A DNA stretch of 64,000 nt. Origin: an uncultured Lachnospiraceae bacterium (GTDB lineage Bacteria; Bacillota; Clostridia; Lachnospirales; Lachnospiraceae). The stretch is from contig CAJTTZ010000002.1 in assembly GCA_910579505.1 (NCBI GenBank), forward strand, positions 310,001 to 374,000, read 5' to 3'. A program made the translations under genes and the position numbers. Under the pieces are notes generated by a model. It worked only from the letters and a program-made list of their open reading frames with translations. It did no database searches and had not been told where the DNA came from. Below, piece after piece: positions 35,384 through 44,607 of the stretch (position 1 is the stretch's first letter; every line of letters starts with the position of its first letter).

Positions 35384-36907
35384 TCATTTTTTCCTCGCGG
35401 ACACCACGTTCCACAGATAAGAAAATTCTTCCGTCCTATGGAACACCGCCAGAAATACCAGATTATAAACCAGCGTAATCAGAACCACCATCAGTGCAAA
35501 CGTAAAAATGGTAACCTCTTCCATAACTGCCAGGCGGATCGGCGTAACTGCCACGCCCACCGCCAAAATCACCCCGATATATTTCAAGGAATCCCTGAAA
35601 TATACTCCCGCCCTTTTTTCAAAGCAGGCGTGGTAGATAATCCCCGGACGGATCAGATTGGCAAGAATGCCTGAAACCAGCGTCCCCACATAGACGCCCG
35701 TCACACCAATTTTTATCACCAGCGCAATGGAGACCACCAGATTGACGATTCCCTGTATTAACGGCAGAAATCTGTCCTGCTCAAAAAGCCCCGAGGCGAT
35801 CTTGAAATTTGCAAGCACTGTACGGCCGCCTTTCAGGTAAAAGTCCATCACCAGAAGGGCTACCGTCACCTGCGGCAGCGTCCATCCGTCGTCCCGCAGC
35901 CACACCCCTCCGATAAAGGGGGTGAGCAGATGAAAGAACCCCACCGCGCCAAACCCGAAGAGCCAGCAGGCAAAAAAGCGGTATACCCTAAAAAGCAGAT
36001 ACTGTCTCTCCTTTGACTCCGTGGCCACCACATTTCCAAAACCCGATATCACGGATTCAAATATGATATTCACAAAATTGCCCACATAAGTAATAATGTA
36101 GACATAATTGCCCACAATAGCCGAAGTATCCACATTGACAAAGGAGGATATCACAAGGATATCTGTCTGCAGCCTTGCCACGTCGCCGACCTTATGGCAG
36201 ACCAGCGCCTTCGTCTTGGTGGCGACAACCTGCGTCTCCTGCGCCGTAAGTTTTTTCACATCCTTATCTCTCAGATAGGGATATAGCCTGTTCATATAAA
36301 CCGTTACGAAAATTTTCTGCAAAAGCTCCACCGCCGACTGTGCCAGCAGATAAAACAGGAAATTCCTAAACAGAAGCAAAACCGTAATCTGTACCGCTGC
36401 CGTCGCTATCTTTGTCAGAGTGACGATATTGGTCTGGATATAGTTTTTCTGCTCCGCATTTGACAAACTGTATTTATAGGCGACGAAATAGCTGATCACC
36501 GTATTAAACAGGAACAGATAATAGTAAAGCGTCAGTTCGCCCACAGTCAGATCGCCCGGATTTTTCAGTATATATTTTAAAAACGGGGAAATAGCGATTC
36601 CCAGAACCGCGATCACACCCGCGATCGTCAGATATGCCTTTTTGTAGAAGCGCATGTACGACTTGATCTTTTCGATATCACACTCCGCCACCGGCTTGTA
36701 CAGACTGTAGTTTAAGGCCGTGCCGATCCCAAGCTCCGCCAGGGACAGAACACTCAAAACATTCGTATACGTTTCGTTTACGCCTGAGAACGTCCTGCCC
36801 AGCACATAGATAAAAACCGTTCGTTGAATAAAATTCACCAACAGGATCACCAGCGTGCTGATATATCCGAATATGATATTTTTCCCGGCTTTCTGTATTC
36901 TGCCCAT
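35384..36907 (-). CDS. Wzx-type polysaccharide flippase (MOP/PST family)
   Basis: A 507-residue protein with about 12-14 hydrophobic helices. GYISTLVILLVNFIQRTVFI at the N-terminus and LGIGTALNYSLYKP (about 58-71) are typical of Gram-positive capsule Wzx proteins, as is the TKALVCHKVGDVARLQTD loop. It exchanges undecaprenyl-pyrophosphate-linked repeat units across the membrane. Placed 37 bases downstream of the pyruvyl transferase and 26 bases before the GH88-like gene. Confidence 0.87.
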   Translation of the reverse strand: MGRIQKAGKNIIFGYISTLVILLVNFIQRTVFIYVLGRTFSGVNETYTNVLSVLSLAELGIGTALNYSLYKPVAECDIEKIKSYMRFYKKAYLTIAGVIAVLGIAISPFLKYILKNPGDLTVGELTLYYYLFLFNTVISYFVAYKYSLSNAEQKNYIQTNIVTLTKIATAAVQITVLLLFRNFLFYLLAQSAVELLQKIFVTVYMNRLYPYLRDKDVKKLTAQETQVVATKTKALVCHKVGDVARLQTDILVISSFVNVDTSAIVGNYVYIITYVGNFVNIIFESVISGFGNVVATESKERQYLLFRVYRFFACWLFGFGAVGFFHLLTPFIGGVWLRDDGWTLPQVTVALLVMDFYLKGGRTVLANFKIASGLFEQDRFLPLIQGIVNLVVSIALVIKIGVTGVYVGTLVSGILANLIRPGIIYHACFEKRAGVYFRDSLKYIGVILAVGVAVTPIRLAVMEEVTIFTFALMVVLITLVYNLVFLAVFHRTEEFSYLWNVVSARKK

Positions 36908-36944
36908 AATTCATTCACTTTCATGCAGCATTGCATATCGGCTG

Positions 36945-38147
36945 TTACGCCTTCGAAACATCGTGCAGCTCATTCCACAGCCTGCGAAGTTCATCCCCCG
37001 CCCCGACTGCCTTTTTGCAGTAATCCGGCATAATCTCCTGCAGCCGCCCCCGAATTTCGTCTTCCCTCTGCATCATCCACTCAAAAGCGCCGATCAGCTC
37101 CTCCGGGCTTAAAAGCGTCTGCACGGGCAGCACATATTTTTCCCATGCGCCAAAAATATCCTGCGCAATCCCTTTCGCCTTCACGGAATAGCCCACCACA
37201 AGCGTAGGCACCATCGAGGAATATGCCGCAATGGTCGCGTGCGTTCTCGCCCCGATAAAAGCCCGGCACTTCGAAATCACATATTTTATCTTCTGGCAGG
37301 ACATGTCCTCGAATTTCACGACCCTGTCATTTCCCTGATAGACGCCGTAGAGCTCATGTATGGTCAGCCTGTCGTCATTGTTCTTCCACATGACATGGGG
37401 AATCAGCGCAATATGACAGTCCGTCGTCTCCAGAATATGATCTATCAACTTCCTGTAATTCATAATGGTAATGCCGCTTTTCTCCTCATATTTGAGAATC
37501 ATGGGGCTGATATTGATACCGATGGTGTTCCCCTCGCTGAAACCGTAAGGAAGTTTTGTCTCTTCCGGCTCCAGTGCAAAGGCGGGATCGGGAAACTGCT
37601 TTACGTTCTCCGTCACCCCTGCTGCCGCAAGCGCCTTTGTCGTAATCGACTCCCGCGGGGTAATCAGCGCATACCGCTTCATATCCTCCACCACTTCCGG
37701 CTTCTCCAAAAGCTCCGGCTCAAGGGAGCAGCCCCAGAGAACTGTCTTCGCCCCCGCTTTGTTAAACGCGCTGTTGGCCGTAATCGCCTCTCTCATCGAA
37801 AGCTCATAGCAGTACATATCTCCGCCGATGGAGAGATAGAGCGGCGACAGATTCTTGCCCATCACCTCGCGGAACCGATACCGCATAAAGGATTCGGGAT
37901 CGCGAAAAACTTTCCGCCAGACATAATACCACACATGGGCAAAAAAGTGCTCCGCTATCTTGCGCTCCTGTAAAATATCGCAGAGAGGCTCCACCGAGTA
38001 GTGTCTGTCCTCCTGCTCGCTGTTGGTCACAAGAAGCTTTGGGATTTCCTCTATCATATGGCAGGTGCTGTTGACAATCGCCTCACAGCCATGATTCCCG
38101 CTGCCGCCATGTAAATACATTACAATTTTGTCGTTGTTGTAGTTCAT
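36945..38147 (-). CDS. Polysaccharide pyruvyl transferase (CsaB/WcaK family)
   Basis: A 400-residue protein. MYLHGGSGNHGCEAIV (10-25), LSIGGDMYCYE (about 105-115), TPRESITTKAL, and GARTHATIAAYSS near residue 303 fit the family that transfers a pyruvate ketal from PEP to a sugar of a lipid-linked repeat unit. The histidine in the last segment matches the family's conserved position. It would give the glycan negative charge. First gene after the internal promoter at 38232..38260. Confidence 0.87.
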   Translation of the reverse strand: MNYNNDKIVMYLHGGSGNHGCEAIVNSTCHMIEEIPKLLVTNSEQEDRHYSVEPLCDILQERKIAEHFFAHVWYYVWRKVFRDPESFMRYRFREVMGKNLSPLYLSIGGDMYCYELSMREAITANSAFNKAGAKTVLWGCSLEPELLEKPEVVEDMKRYALITPRESITTKALAAAGVTENVKQFPDPAFALEPEETKLPYGFSEGNTIGINISPMILKYEEKSGITIMNYRKLIDHILETTDCHIALIPHVMWKNNDDRLTIHELYGVYQGNDRVVKFEDMSCQKIKYVISKCRAFIGARTHATIAAYSSMVPTLVVGYSVKAKGIAQDIFGAWEKYVLPVQTLLSPEELIGAFEWMMQREDEIRGRLQEIMPDYCKKAVGAGDELRRLWNELHDVSKA

Positions 38148-38231
38148 ATAAATGCCTTTCCCTTACTTCGCACTGCACGCTCCCCGCTTCGTTTACCCTC
38201 TGTCTGCGCAGTGCTCATTGCCATCGCGGAC

Positions 38232-38260
38232 ATTATACCATCATTCACCTTTCATATCAA
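38232..38260 (-). promoter_or_regulatory. Internal sigmaA-type promoter
   Basis: Minus strand -35 TTGATA (38255..38260), 17-base spacer, -10 TATAAT (38232..38237). The -35 overlaps the stop of the fucosyltransferase gene and the leader to the pyruvyl transferase ATG is about 78 bases. The best-scoring promoter by eye in the right block; it would split the block into separately controlled parts. Confidence 0.7.
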
Positions 38261-39171
38261 ATGACTGTCCCGGCCGGGGTGACGAGGGTCCACCCCGCCC
38301 ACAGCTTTTTCATCTGTTCCGGGACACAGGACTGGGTATTTTTGTGAATGGACGGCCGCAGCGTGATCTTATCGGGATTTCCGTTAAGACGCGCCCCCCA
38401 GAAACTGAAAGTGCTGTTGGCGCATATATTGTGTTTGCAGCGGCTCATCAGCTGCATATCATAGAAGCTGTCCTCTCCCCTGTTCCAGTCCACAATACGA
38501 AACTCCCCGCCGGAGAAATGCGTCCGCACATAATCCGCGTCATCCGAAAAGACATAGAAAACCGCACCGGGACACTTTTCCTTTAAATATCTGATGCAGC
38601 CCTCATAATATGCTTCTGTACAGATACCGCCGAACATAGCCGCGTTGGCGGCGTCCAGATAATCCCCCCTGCGGACATGAATGCTGACGGAAGGCTCCGC
38701 CGCCATCTCGGCCATGACCTCCCTGTTTCTTGTGTCACTGCTCTCCGGGAAACGGATCTCCTCCCGGAGCCTGTCCAGAATATCCGCGTAGTATGCCTCG
38801 CAGGCCCAATATCCGGCCAGATAGCGGTTTTGCCACGAAAATATCCGGGGGTGGTACATCTCCGATTCCTCAAACAGCGGCGCTTTTTCCGGCATAAGCC
38901 GCTTCTTAATCTTCTCCGCAAAGCCTGCCTCTTCCCCGTAGGCTCTCCCGAGAACCGACCGCACTTCCTCCGCGGAAGCCTCCTGTAACGGCAGCCCCTC
39001 AAAAACTGCGAGCGCAAACTTTCTTGGCGCCGCCGCAGACTCCTGCGATTTTTGTGCAAACCATGAAAGATCCAGCTTGGCCTCCACACCCAGACTCTGA
39101 AATTTTCTAAACAGCGCGTACTGCTGCAGTTGATTGCCCAGCCCGCCCATGACTCTAACAATAATCATGCC
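38257..39171 (-). CDS. Alpha-1,2-fucosyltransferase-like (GT11), copy 1
   Basis: A 304-residue protein from ATG 39171, which follows GGAGACAGGC. The GT11 features are VMGGLGNQLQQYALFRKF near the N-terminus, SIHVRRGDYLDAAN (the HxRRGDY donor motif) and ANSTFSFWGARLNGNP. The closely similar gene at 51987 gives support. It needs GDP-fucose (or a related donor); gmd and fcl are not in this window. The 62-base gap to the upstream GT2 holds nothing visible. Confidence 0.88.
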   Translation of the reverse strand, partial: GMIIVRVMGGLGNQLQQYALFRKFQSLGVEAKLDLSWFAQKSQESAAAPRKFALAVFEGLPLQEASAEEVRSVLGRAYGEEAGFAEKIKKRLMPEKAPLFEESEMYHPRIFSWQNRYLAGYWACEAYYADILDRLREEIRFPESSDTRNREVMAEMAAEPSVSIHVRRGDYLDAANAAMFGGICTEAYYEGCIRYLKEKCPGAVFYVFSDDADYVRTHFSGGEFRIVDWNRGEDSFYDMQLMSRCKHNICANSTFSFWGARLNGNPDKITLRPSIHKNTQSCVPEQMKKLWAGWTLVTPAGTVI

Positions 39172-39233
39172 TGTCTCCGTTTTTCCCCACTGCTTCTCCC
39201 ATAAAGCGCATCGCTGTATCGTTTCCTGCCCAG

Positions 39234-40256
39234 TCACTTTCGGTCATAGACGCGCAATATCAGCCGCAGCACCCGCAGCAGCATGCCGCCGGGATACATC
39301 ATGCCCAGATACAGAAGCTGGTTGGCGCGCTCCGTAACCGCAATCGGCGTATTCTGCAGCATTGTCCTGATCTTTTCCTCACCGAAAATCGTCTGAATCC
39401 GTTTTTGGTAATCCTTCCCGGGGGCCCGCAGTTCATTCTTCATCACATATAGAAGCATGTAACAGTACTCGCGGGCAACCGCCTCAGCGGCGTCCGGCGC
39501 ATTTTTCTCTTCCGCCGTCCGTCCCACAGCCGCCATCAGCCGCTCCACGCCCGCAAACAGCCCTTTGTCATAGCCGTGCACCAGCGATCCTTCCACATAG
39601 CGGTAATGATAGTAGAACGCATCCTTCATAATAACGACCCGGCTGCTTTTAAGCAGGGCCGGATACATCAGATTCGTATCATCCCCGAATCGGAGACTGT
39701 AGTCATAATATATTTCATTGCCGTCAAAAAGGGATTTTTCACACAATTTCATGCAGCGCGACAGGGGAATGACTTTCCTTTCCTCCCCGATCAGTCTCGC
39801 CTTAATCTGCTCCCGCAGTCTGTCGCCTTCGTAAATGCCGGGAGAAACGCCGCTCTTTACCCACTCTGTACCCCGCTGTTTCTCCACCAGATGATCGCAG
39901 CAGACAATCTCGCCCGGCACACCCGCCAGACGGTCCGCCATCTGGGCAAGCGTCTCCGGCTCCAGATAGTCGTCGCTGTCCACAAACATATAGTACCCGC
40001 CGGACGCCGCCGCCATGCCTGCCACACACGCCGCCGTGGGTCCGCCGTTCTTCTGGTGAATGACCCGCACATGCGTATCCGCCTGCCCAAATTCATCGCA
40101 GACTGCCCCGCTTTTATCCGTGGATTCATCATCCACAAGAATCACCTCGATCCGCCGATAGGTCTGCTCCAGAATACTGTCCACACATTCGCGCAGATAC
40201 GCCTCTTTATTGTATACAGGTACGATTATGCTGATTAACGGATTCGTCCTCTTCAT
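39234..40256 (-). CDS. Glycosyltransferase family 2
   Basis: A 340-residue GT-A enzyme: SIIVPVYNKEAYLRECV (9-25), LVDDESTDKSG (40-50), QKNGGPTAACVAGMAAASG and FVDSDDYLEP (the metal-binding DxD-type segment, about 90-99). The length and the C-terminal alpha-helical part are normal for capsule GT2 enzymes such as CpsI/EpsH. A similar enzyme lies upstream at 40312. Donor unknown. Confidence 0.86.
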   Translation of the reverse strand: MKRTNPLISIIVPVYNKEAYLRECVDSILEQTYRRIEVILVDDESTDKSGAVCDEFGQADTHVRVIHQKNGGPTAACVAGMAAASGGYYMFVDSDDYLEPETLAQMADRLAGVPGEIVCCDHLVEKQRGTEWVKSGVSPGIYEGDRLREQIKARLIGEERKVIPLSRCMKLCEKSLFDGNEIYYDYSLRFGDDTNLMYPALLKSSRVVIMKDAFYYHYRYVEGSLVHGYDKGLFAGVERLMAAVGRTAEEKNAPDAAEAVAREYCYMLLYVMKNELRAPGKDYQKRIQTIFGEEKIRTMLQNTPIAVTERANQLLYLGMMYPGGMLLRVLRLILRVYDRK

Positions 40257-40311
40257 ACGCTTTCCCGCTTTCTCTGTTCTTTGTATCTCTTATCTTTGCC
40301 ACATACAGCCG

Positions 40312-41325
40312 CTAATTTCGAAAGAATCTGCGACAGCCGTATAGGAGCGCATAAACCCGCGGCATCCATGCGAACATCTTCACCTTGATTTCATAGCCGG
40401 CAGGCAGATAGGGGTAGCAGGCCTTCTCCTTTACAATGCCCTTCACTTTCCTGTGGCACACCCCCAGATACGCTTTGGCCTGCCCGCGCTCTCTCCCGGA
40501 AAGCAGGGCGATCTTACCCACCGTCAGCATAATGGCCACCATGATCTGGGCGTCCGCCTGCGCCGCCAGGGAGGCGTCTCTTTTGACAATCAGTTCGCGC
40601 GCCATCTCCCAACAGTAAATCTGGTCCATGTAAGCCGGGGTGAAAGACCTTTGCATCGCGCCGCCGGGGTTCCGATAATACCCGTACCCGGGATAAGCCG
40701 TCTCCACAGCCTGTTTCAGGCGCGGCAGAAGCTCCACAAGAAACAGCATATCCTCACCGATCGTCAGCCCCTCCCGAAACCGCACCTGACCGATCAGCTC
40801 CCTTCTGTAGAGCTTACTCCAGCAACGGGTATTCCCCCGCAGAATGTTCTCTTTTAAATAGCTTCCGCTGTCGTATGTTTTTCCCGCATACGCGCCTGTC
40901 AGTTTCTCGGGCATTTCTTTCCCAGACCGAAGCTTTTCCCACTCCTCGGACGTCCCCCATGCGGCAAAACAGCAGCCCGCCATGTCGCTGTCCGTCTGAA
41001 CCAGCAGCCTGTGCAGACTCTTAATCACCCCCGGGCGAAGCCTGTCGTCAGCGTCCACAAACATGACATAGAAACCCTGCGCCAGCTCCAGCCCACGGTT
41101 GCGTGCCGCGGAAACGCCCAGATCAGGCAGCCCGATCACACGCAGGCAGTCATTCTCCTCACACAGACGCCCGCAAATCTGCGCCGTATCGTCCGTCGAA
41201 CCGTCGTCTATGATAAGCACTTCCAGCGCCTCATACCCCTGCGCCAGAATGCTGTGTATACATTCCTCCAGATAGGCCGCCCCATTGTGAACCGGGACAA
41301 TCACGCTGATCTTCTCCTCCATCAT
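40312..41325 (-). CDS. Glycosyltransferase family 2
   Basis: A 337-residue GT-A enzyme with SVIVPVHNGAAYLEECI (7-23), IDDGSTDDTAQICG (39-52), GVSAARNRGLELA and FVDADDRLRPG (about 89-99). The gene begins inside the stop of the acyltransferase upstream (ATGA, four-base overlap). Substrates not readable. Confidence 0.86.
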   Translation of the reverse strand: MMEEKISVIVPVHNGAAYLEECIHSILAQGYEALEVLIIDDGSTDDTAQICGRLCEENDCLRVIGLPDLGVSAARNRGLELAQGFYVMFVDADDRLRPGVIKSLHRLLVQTDSDMAGCCFAAWGTSEEWEKLRSGKEMPEKLTGAYAGKTYDSGSYLKENILRGNTRCWSKLYRRELIGQVRFREGLTIGEDMLFLVELLPRLKQAVETAYPGYGYYRNPGGAMQRSFTPAYMDQIYCWEMARELIVKRDASLAAQADAQIMVAIMLTVGKIALLSGRERGQAKAYLGVCHRKVKGIVKEKACYPYLPAGYEIKVKMFAWMPRVYALLYGCRRFFRN

Positions 41326-41885
41326 TCACTCCCCTGCCTCTTTTCTTTGGCACAGTAAGCATAATCCCTCTTCACGCAGGATTCCCTCTTCTGGTAAAAG
41401 AGGCTGCCGGCAGGCACTTCCCCCTTTACCACGCTCCCCGCCGCGATCACACAGTCGTCCCCGATCCGCGCGCCTTTAAGGATGATGGCATTTGCCCCGA
41501 CCCAGACCCGGTTCCCGATATGGATTTCACCCGCCAGATACTCGCCGCTGTCATCCATATAATTGTGGTCATGATCCACGATAACTGCATTATTGCCGAT
41601 TTTACAGTAGTCGCCGATCTGTATCCTGCCCATACATGCCACGCTGCAGCCCGAGTTGAAAAAGACGTGGCTGCCAACCGTAAGCTGCCCCTGCGGTCCG
41701 CACTGCATATAAAGATGACCCCGATTCTGATTTCTCTCGCCGAAAATTACCTTCCCTCCGCGCGCCACCTCCAGCTGTAAATGGTCGAACCCCTCCACAA
41801 GGGGCGCCTTTACGCCCGCGCCAAAACGGCATTTCCAATATACGCTTCTCGCTGCGCTTTTGATCGCACGCCATACGATACCCAT
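41322..41885 (-). CDS. Hexapeptide O-acetyltransferase (maltose acetyltransferase/WcaF-like)
   Basis: A 187-residue left-handed beta-helix protein. The repeats run from VGSHVFFNSGCSVACMG through IGDYCKIGNNAVIVDHDHNY (HDH with the catalytic histidine) to IGNRVWVGANAIILKGARIG and IAAGSVV. This is the common layout of sugar O-acetyltransferases of capsule loci. It uses acetyl-CoA. Coupled to the GT2 downstream by ATGA overlap; 50 bases from the GT4 upstream. Confidence 0.86.
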   Translation of the reverse strand: MGIVWRAIKSAARSVYWKCRFGAGVKAPLVEGFDHLQLEVARGGKVIFGERNQNRGHLYMQCGPQGQLTVGSHVFFNSGCSVACMGRIQIGDYCKIGNNAVIVDHDHNYMDDSGEYLAGEIHIGNRVWVGANAIILKGARIGDDCVIAAGSVVKGEVPAGSLFYQKRESCVKRDYAYCAKEKRQGSE

Positions 41886-41935
41886 CTGATGTTACTCCTT
41901 TGCACCCGATTTAATCTGCCCGGGAAAGCGCCTCC

Positions 41936-43024
41936 TCACTGCCCCCGACGTTTCTTCCTGTCCTGTCTGCCATCCATATACGCCTTCTCGTAAATCTCTC
42001 CCAGTTTCTCCAGATGCCGCTCCAGACTGTATTGTTCCTGCGCCTTTTTCCTTGCCGCCTTCCCGCAGGCATCCCGGTAAGGCTCGTCAGTCAGGAACCG
42101 CTCCAGTGCCGCCGCCATCATCTCCGTATCACCGGGAGCCGCCAGCGCGCCGCTCTCCCCGTTTTGAATCAGCTGCGGGATTCCGCCCACCGCAGTTGTG
42201 ACAATGCCAAGGCCGTAAGCCATGGCTTCCAATACCGCCATGGGCATTCCTTCATGGTAACTGGGAAAAAGGAAAATGCCACTGCCTTGAAGAAGCCGCT
42301 CTTTCTCCTCCCCCCGCACCCAGCCGGGAAAAGAGACGGCATCCGCTAGTCCTTTACGGGAAAATGCCTCTTTAACACGCGCCATCTCACCGTCCCCCGC
42401 CATCACAAGCGATGCGCCGGGACATTTCTCCTTCACCCGCTCCCATACCGCAGGAATGTCAAAGCACCCTTTTCTCTCTCCCAATTCTCCCAAAAACAAT
42501 ACCTGTCTTTTATTTCTTCCCGTGTCGAACGGTTCCTTTGGAACGCGGCAGTAATTTTCCAGAATATCAATTCTCTCCCCTGGCACGATCTGCCCAAGCC
42601 GGGCCGCCCACTCCTTTGACAAAGCCACCAGCCGCGTACATCTGCCGTATACCTTCCGCACCCGTTTTTTCTTCGCCTCAGAAGCCTTTTCATAAAACGA
42701 GTCAAATTCCGCTCCGTGAATATGGTTGACCACAGGGATCCTTCTCGACGCGCTCCACAGGATAAAGGGCATTTTCCGATAAAAGCTCGGTCCGAAGGAA
42801 GAATGGATATGCACCAGATCGGGGCGGTCTTTTTTAAGGAGCCTGAGAAACGCTGCATACCCTTTCAGCGCCTTCATAAACTTGTCCCACTTGCTGCCGT
42901 CCTGATAGGATTCGATATAGGTGACACGATAACGTTTTTCCAGGCCGCTCCCCCGGTAGCCGTTCACCACGGAAGCAATTCCGCCCTTCACCGCCTCGCT
43001 TGGCACAATCATACACACATGCAC
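41936..43024 (-). CDS. Glycosyltransferase family 4
   Basis: A 362-residue GT-B enzyme. VPSEAVKGGIASVVNGY is the acceptor loop; VLFLGELGERKGCFDI (about 170-185), VSFPGWVRGEEKERLL, and SYHEGMPMAVLEAMAYGL are canonical donor-domain segments. The start is probably GTG at 43024, sharing its G with the TAG stop of the priming-transferase gene and preceded by AGGGGG; an in-frame ATG lies at 43012. Being the first gene after the priming enzyme, it is the best candidate for the transferase that adds the second sugar. Confidence 0.85.
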   Translation of the reverse strand: MHVCMIVPSEAVKGGIASVVNGYRGSGLEKRYRVTYIESYQDGSKWDKFMKALKGYAAFLRLLKKDRPDLVHIHSSFGPSFYRKMPFILWSASRRIPVVNHIHGAEFDSFYEKASEAKKKRVRKVYGRCTRLVALSKEWAARLGQIVPGERIDILENYCRVPKEPFDTGRNKRQVLFLGELGERKGCFDIPAVWERVKEKCPGASLVMAGDGEMARVKEAFSRKGLADAVSFPGWVRGEEKERLLQGSGIFLFPSYHEGMPMAVLEAMAYGLGIVTTAVGGIPQLIQNGESGALAAPGDTEMMAAALERFLTDEPYRDACGKAARKKAQEQYSLERHLEKLGEIYEKAYMDGRQDRKKRRGQ

Positions 43025-44436
43025 TATTTAGACCCCCTGCCCGTGAGCACTACCCAGACCGTCTGGAACAGAATTTTAATATCCAGTCCCAGCGTCCAGT
43101 TGTCGATATATTCCAGATCCAGCTTCACGACCTCGTCAAAATCCACGATCTCGCTTCTGCCGCTGATCTGCCAGAGCCCCGTGAGCCCCGGCGTCATACT
43201 GATCCTGCGCCTATAGTGGGAATTGTACTGCTCGAACTCGCCCTCTGTCGGCGGCCTCGTCCCCACCAGGCTCATATCTCCCTTTACGATATTAAAAAAC
43301 TGCGGCAGCTCATCTATGCTTGTCTTTCTGATAAACCTCCCAACCTTCGTGATACGCGGGTCGTTCTCCATCTTAAACATAAGCCCCTGCATCTCATTCT
43401 GCGCTTCCAGCTCTTTCTTTCTTGCCTCCGCGTCCGTATACATGGAACGGAATTTGTAAATCTTAAAGCGGCGCCCGTTTTTGCCGATGCGGGTCTGCGC
43501 GAAGAGAACGGGACCCGGCGAGTCCAGCTTGATGGCAATCGCCACAAACGGAGTGATGACAAGCGTTATTAAGCATCCCACCAGACCGCCTGCAATGTCG
43601 ATCAGCCGCTTCACCACCATGCGCCTGTAATCAAAATGATTGATGGAATACGTCACCACCGTAAAGCCGGCGAAGCTTCCCACCCGCACTTCCTTACTCG
43701 GCCTTTCTATGATATCAATGTTATAATGGCACGCCACGCCCATGGATTCCAAATCATAGATAATATGCTTCACATAGGCCATATCCTCGTCCGGCAGACT
43801 GATAAACACTTCGTCGAGCGGCATCTGCCTTGCCATGGGCAGCACATTATCCCGGTTCGCGTTTACTAAAACGCCCTCTACCGTTTCGCCTTTTCTATCC
43901 TTGTCCACACAGGCGAGCGCCACAATCTCATAGTTGATATCCATGGATGCCTTCAGCTTGGACAGCGTCTTTTTCATCACCGCATCTTTCGTGACGATCA
44001 TAATTTTGACAATGTTGGACTTGGCTGTGAACCAGACCCGCAGCGCCTTTTTCATGGCGAGTCTTACAAACCATACGACAAATATATTCAGAATGGCAAA
44101 ATATCCCATGACCAGACGGGAAACGTCCGCACTCTTTTGCAGCATGAAAAGAAACGCCATTACGGACAGTTCCATAAAGACATTGAATTTGGCGACCGCT
44201 ATAAATTCGACGAGGACGCCTCTTTTAATAAACTCCCTGTTCCAGTCAAACAGGAAGCTGTAAATCGTACAGAACAGCAAAAACCCGATACATACCACGA
44301 AGTGAAGCTCCGGCTCCATGACCCTGGAAAACTTCCCGTACCGTATCAGGATGGCAATGATATAGGTGAGGGCGATACTGCACAAATCCGTGAGGAGCAG
44401 CAGATAACTCTCAATCAGTTTCATTCTACGATTCAT
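43024..44436 (-). CDS. Priming polyprenyl-phosphate sugar-1-phosphate transferase (CpsE/WbaP type)
   Basis: A 470-residue PHPT-family protein. It has four N-terminal helices (about 8-120), a CoA-binding-like domain with VKIMIVTKDAVMKKTL (about 143-158), then a membrane segment (GGLVGCLITLVITPFVAIAI) and the catalytic domain with KFRSMYTDAE (about 335-344), KVGRFIRKTSIDELPQ and LVGTRPPTEGEFE. The start has GAGG upstream. It transfers a hexose-1-phosphate to undecaprenyl phosphate, the first step of the repeat unit. It is the only priming enzyme in the window and the leader ahead of it contains two hairpins. Confidence 0.92.
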   Translation of the reverse strand: MNRRMKLIESYLLLLTDLCSIALTYIIAILIRYGKFSRVMEPELHFVVCIGFLLFCTIYSFLFDWNREFIKRGVLVEFIAVAKFNVFMELSVMAFLFMLQKSADVSRLVMGYFAILNIFVVWFVRLAMKKALRVWFTAKSNIVKIMIVTKDAVMKKTLSKLKASMDINYEIVALACVDKDRKGETVEGVLVNANRDNVLPMARQMPLDEVFISLPDEDMAYVKHIIYDLESMGVACHYNIDIIERPSKEVRVGSFAGFTVVTYSINHFDYRRMVVKRLIDIAGGLVGCLITLVITPFVAIAIKLDSPGPVLFAQTRIGKNGRRFKIYKFRSMYTDAEARKKELEAQNEMQGLMFKMENDPRITKVGRFIRKTSIDELPQFFNIVKGDMSLVGTRPPTEGEFEQYNSHYRRRISMTPGLTGLWQISGRSEIVDFDEVVKLDLEYIDNWTLGLDIKILFQTVWVVLTGRGSK

Positions 44437-44607
44437 AAAAATACCTCAAGTTTTGATTTCGGTATATATTATATTCTCAAAAGCTGTAATCCCTGGCAAT
44501 GCCAACAAGAATTGCGAAGTAATTCTTGCAGCGCAGGCTGCTGAGCCTGCGTTTATTTTACCACAAACTTCCTTTTCCCGCCACCGGCGGTTAAAAACCC
44601 GCCATCC
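44437..44607 (-). promoter_or_regulatory. Structured leader upstream of the priming transferase
   Basis: A 171-base non-coding leader on the minus strand. It holds two perfect hairpins: CGCAGGC/GCCTGCG (44532..44551) and AAGAATT/AATTCTT (44507..44527). A TGG-TAAAAT extended -10-like box lies at 44555..44560 just upstream of the first, and a TATAAT box at 44468..44473 (with TTGCCA upstream but a 20-base spacer) lies after the second. No T tract follows the hairpins on the minus strand, so they are not standard terminators; regulatory RNA or protein-binding structure is possible. Confidence 0.5.
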
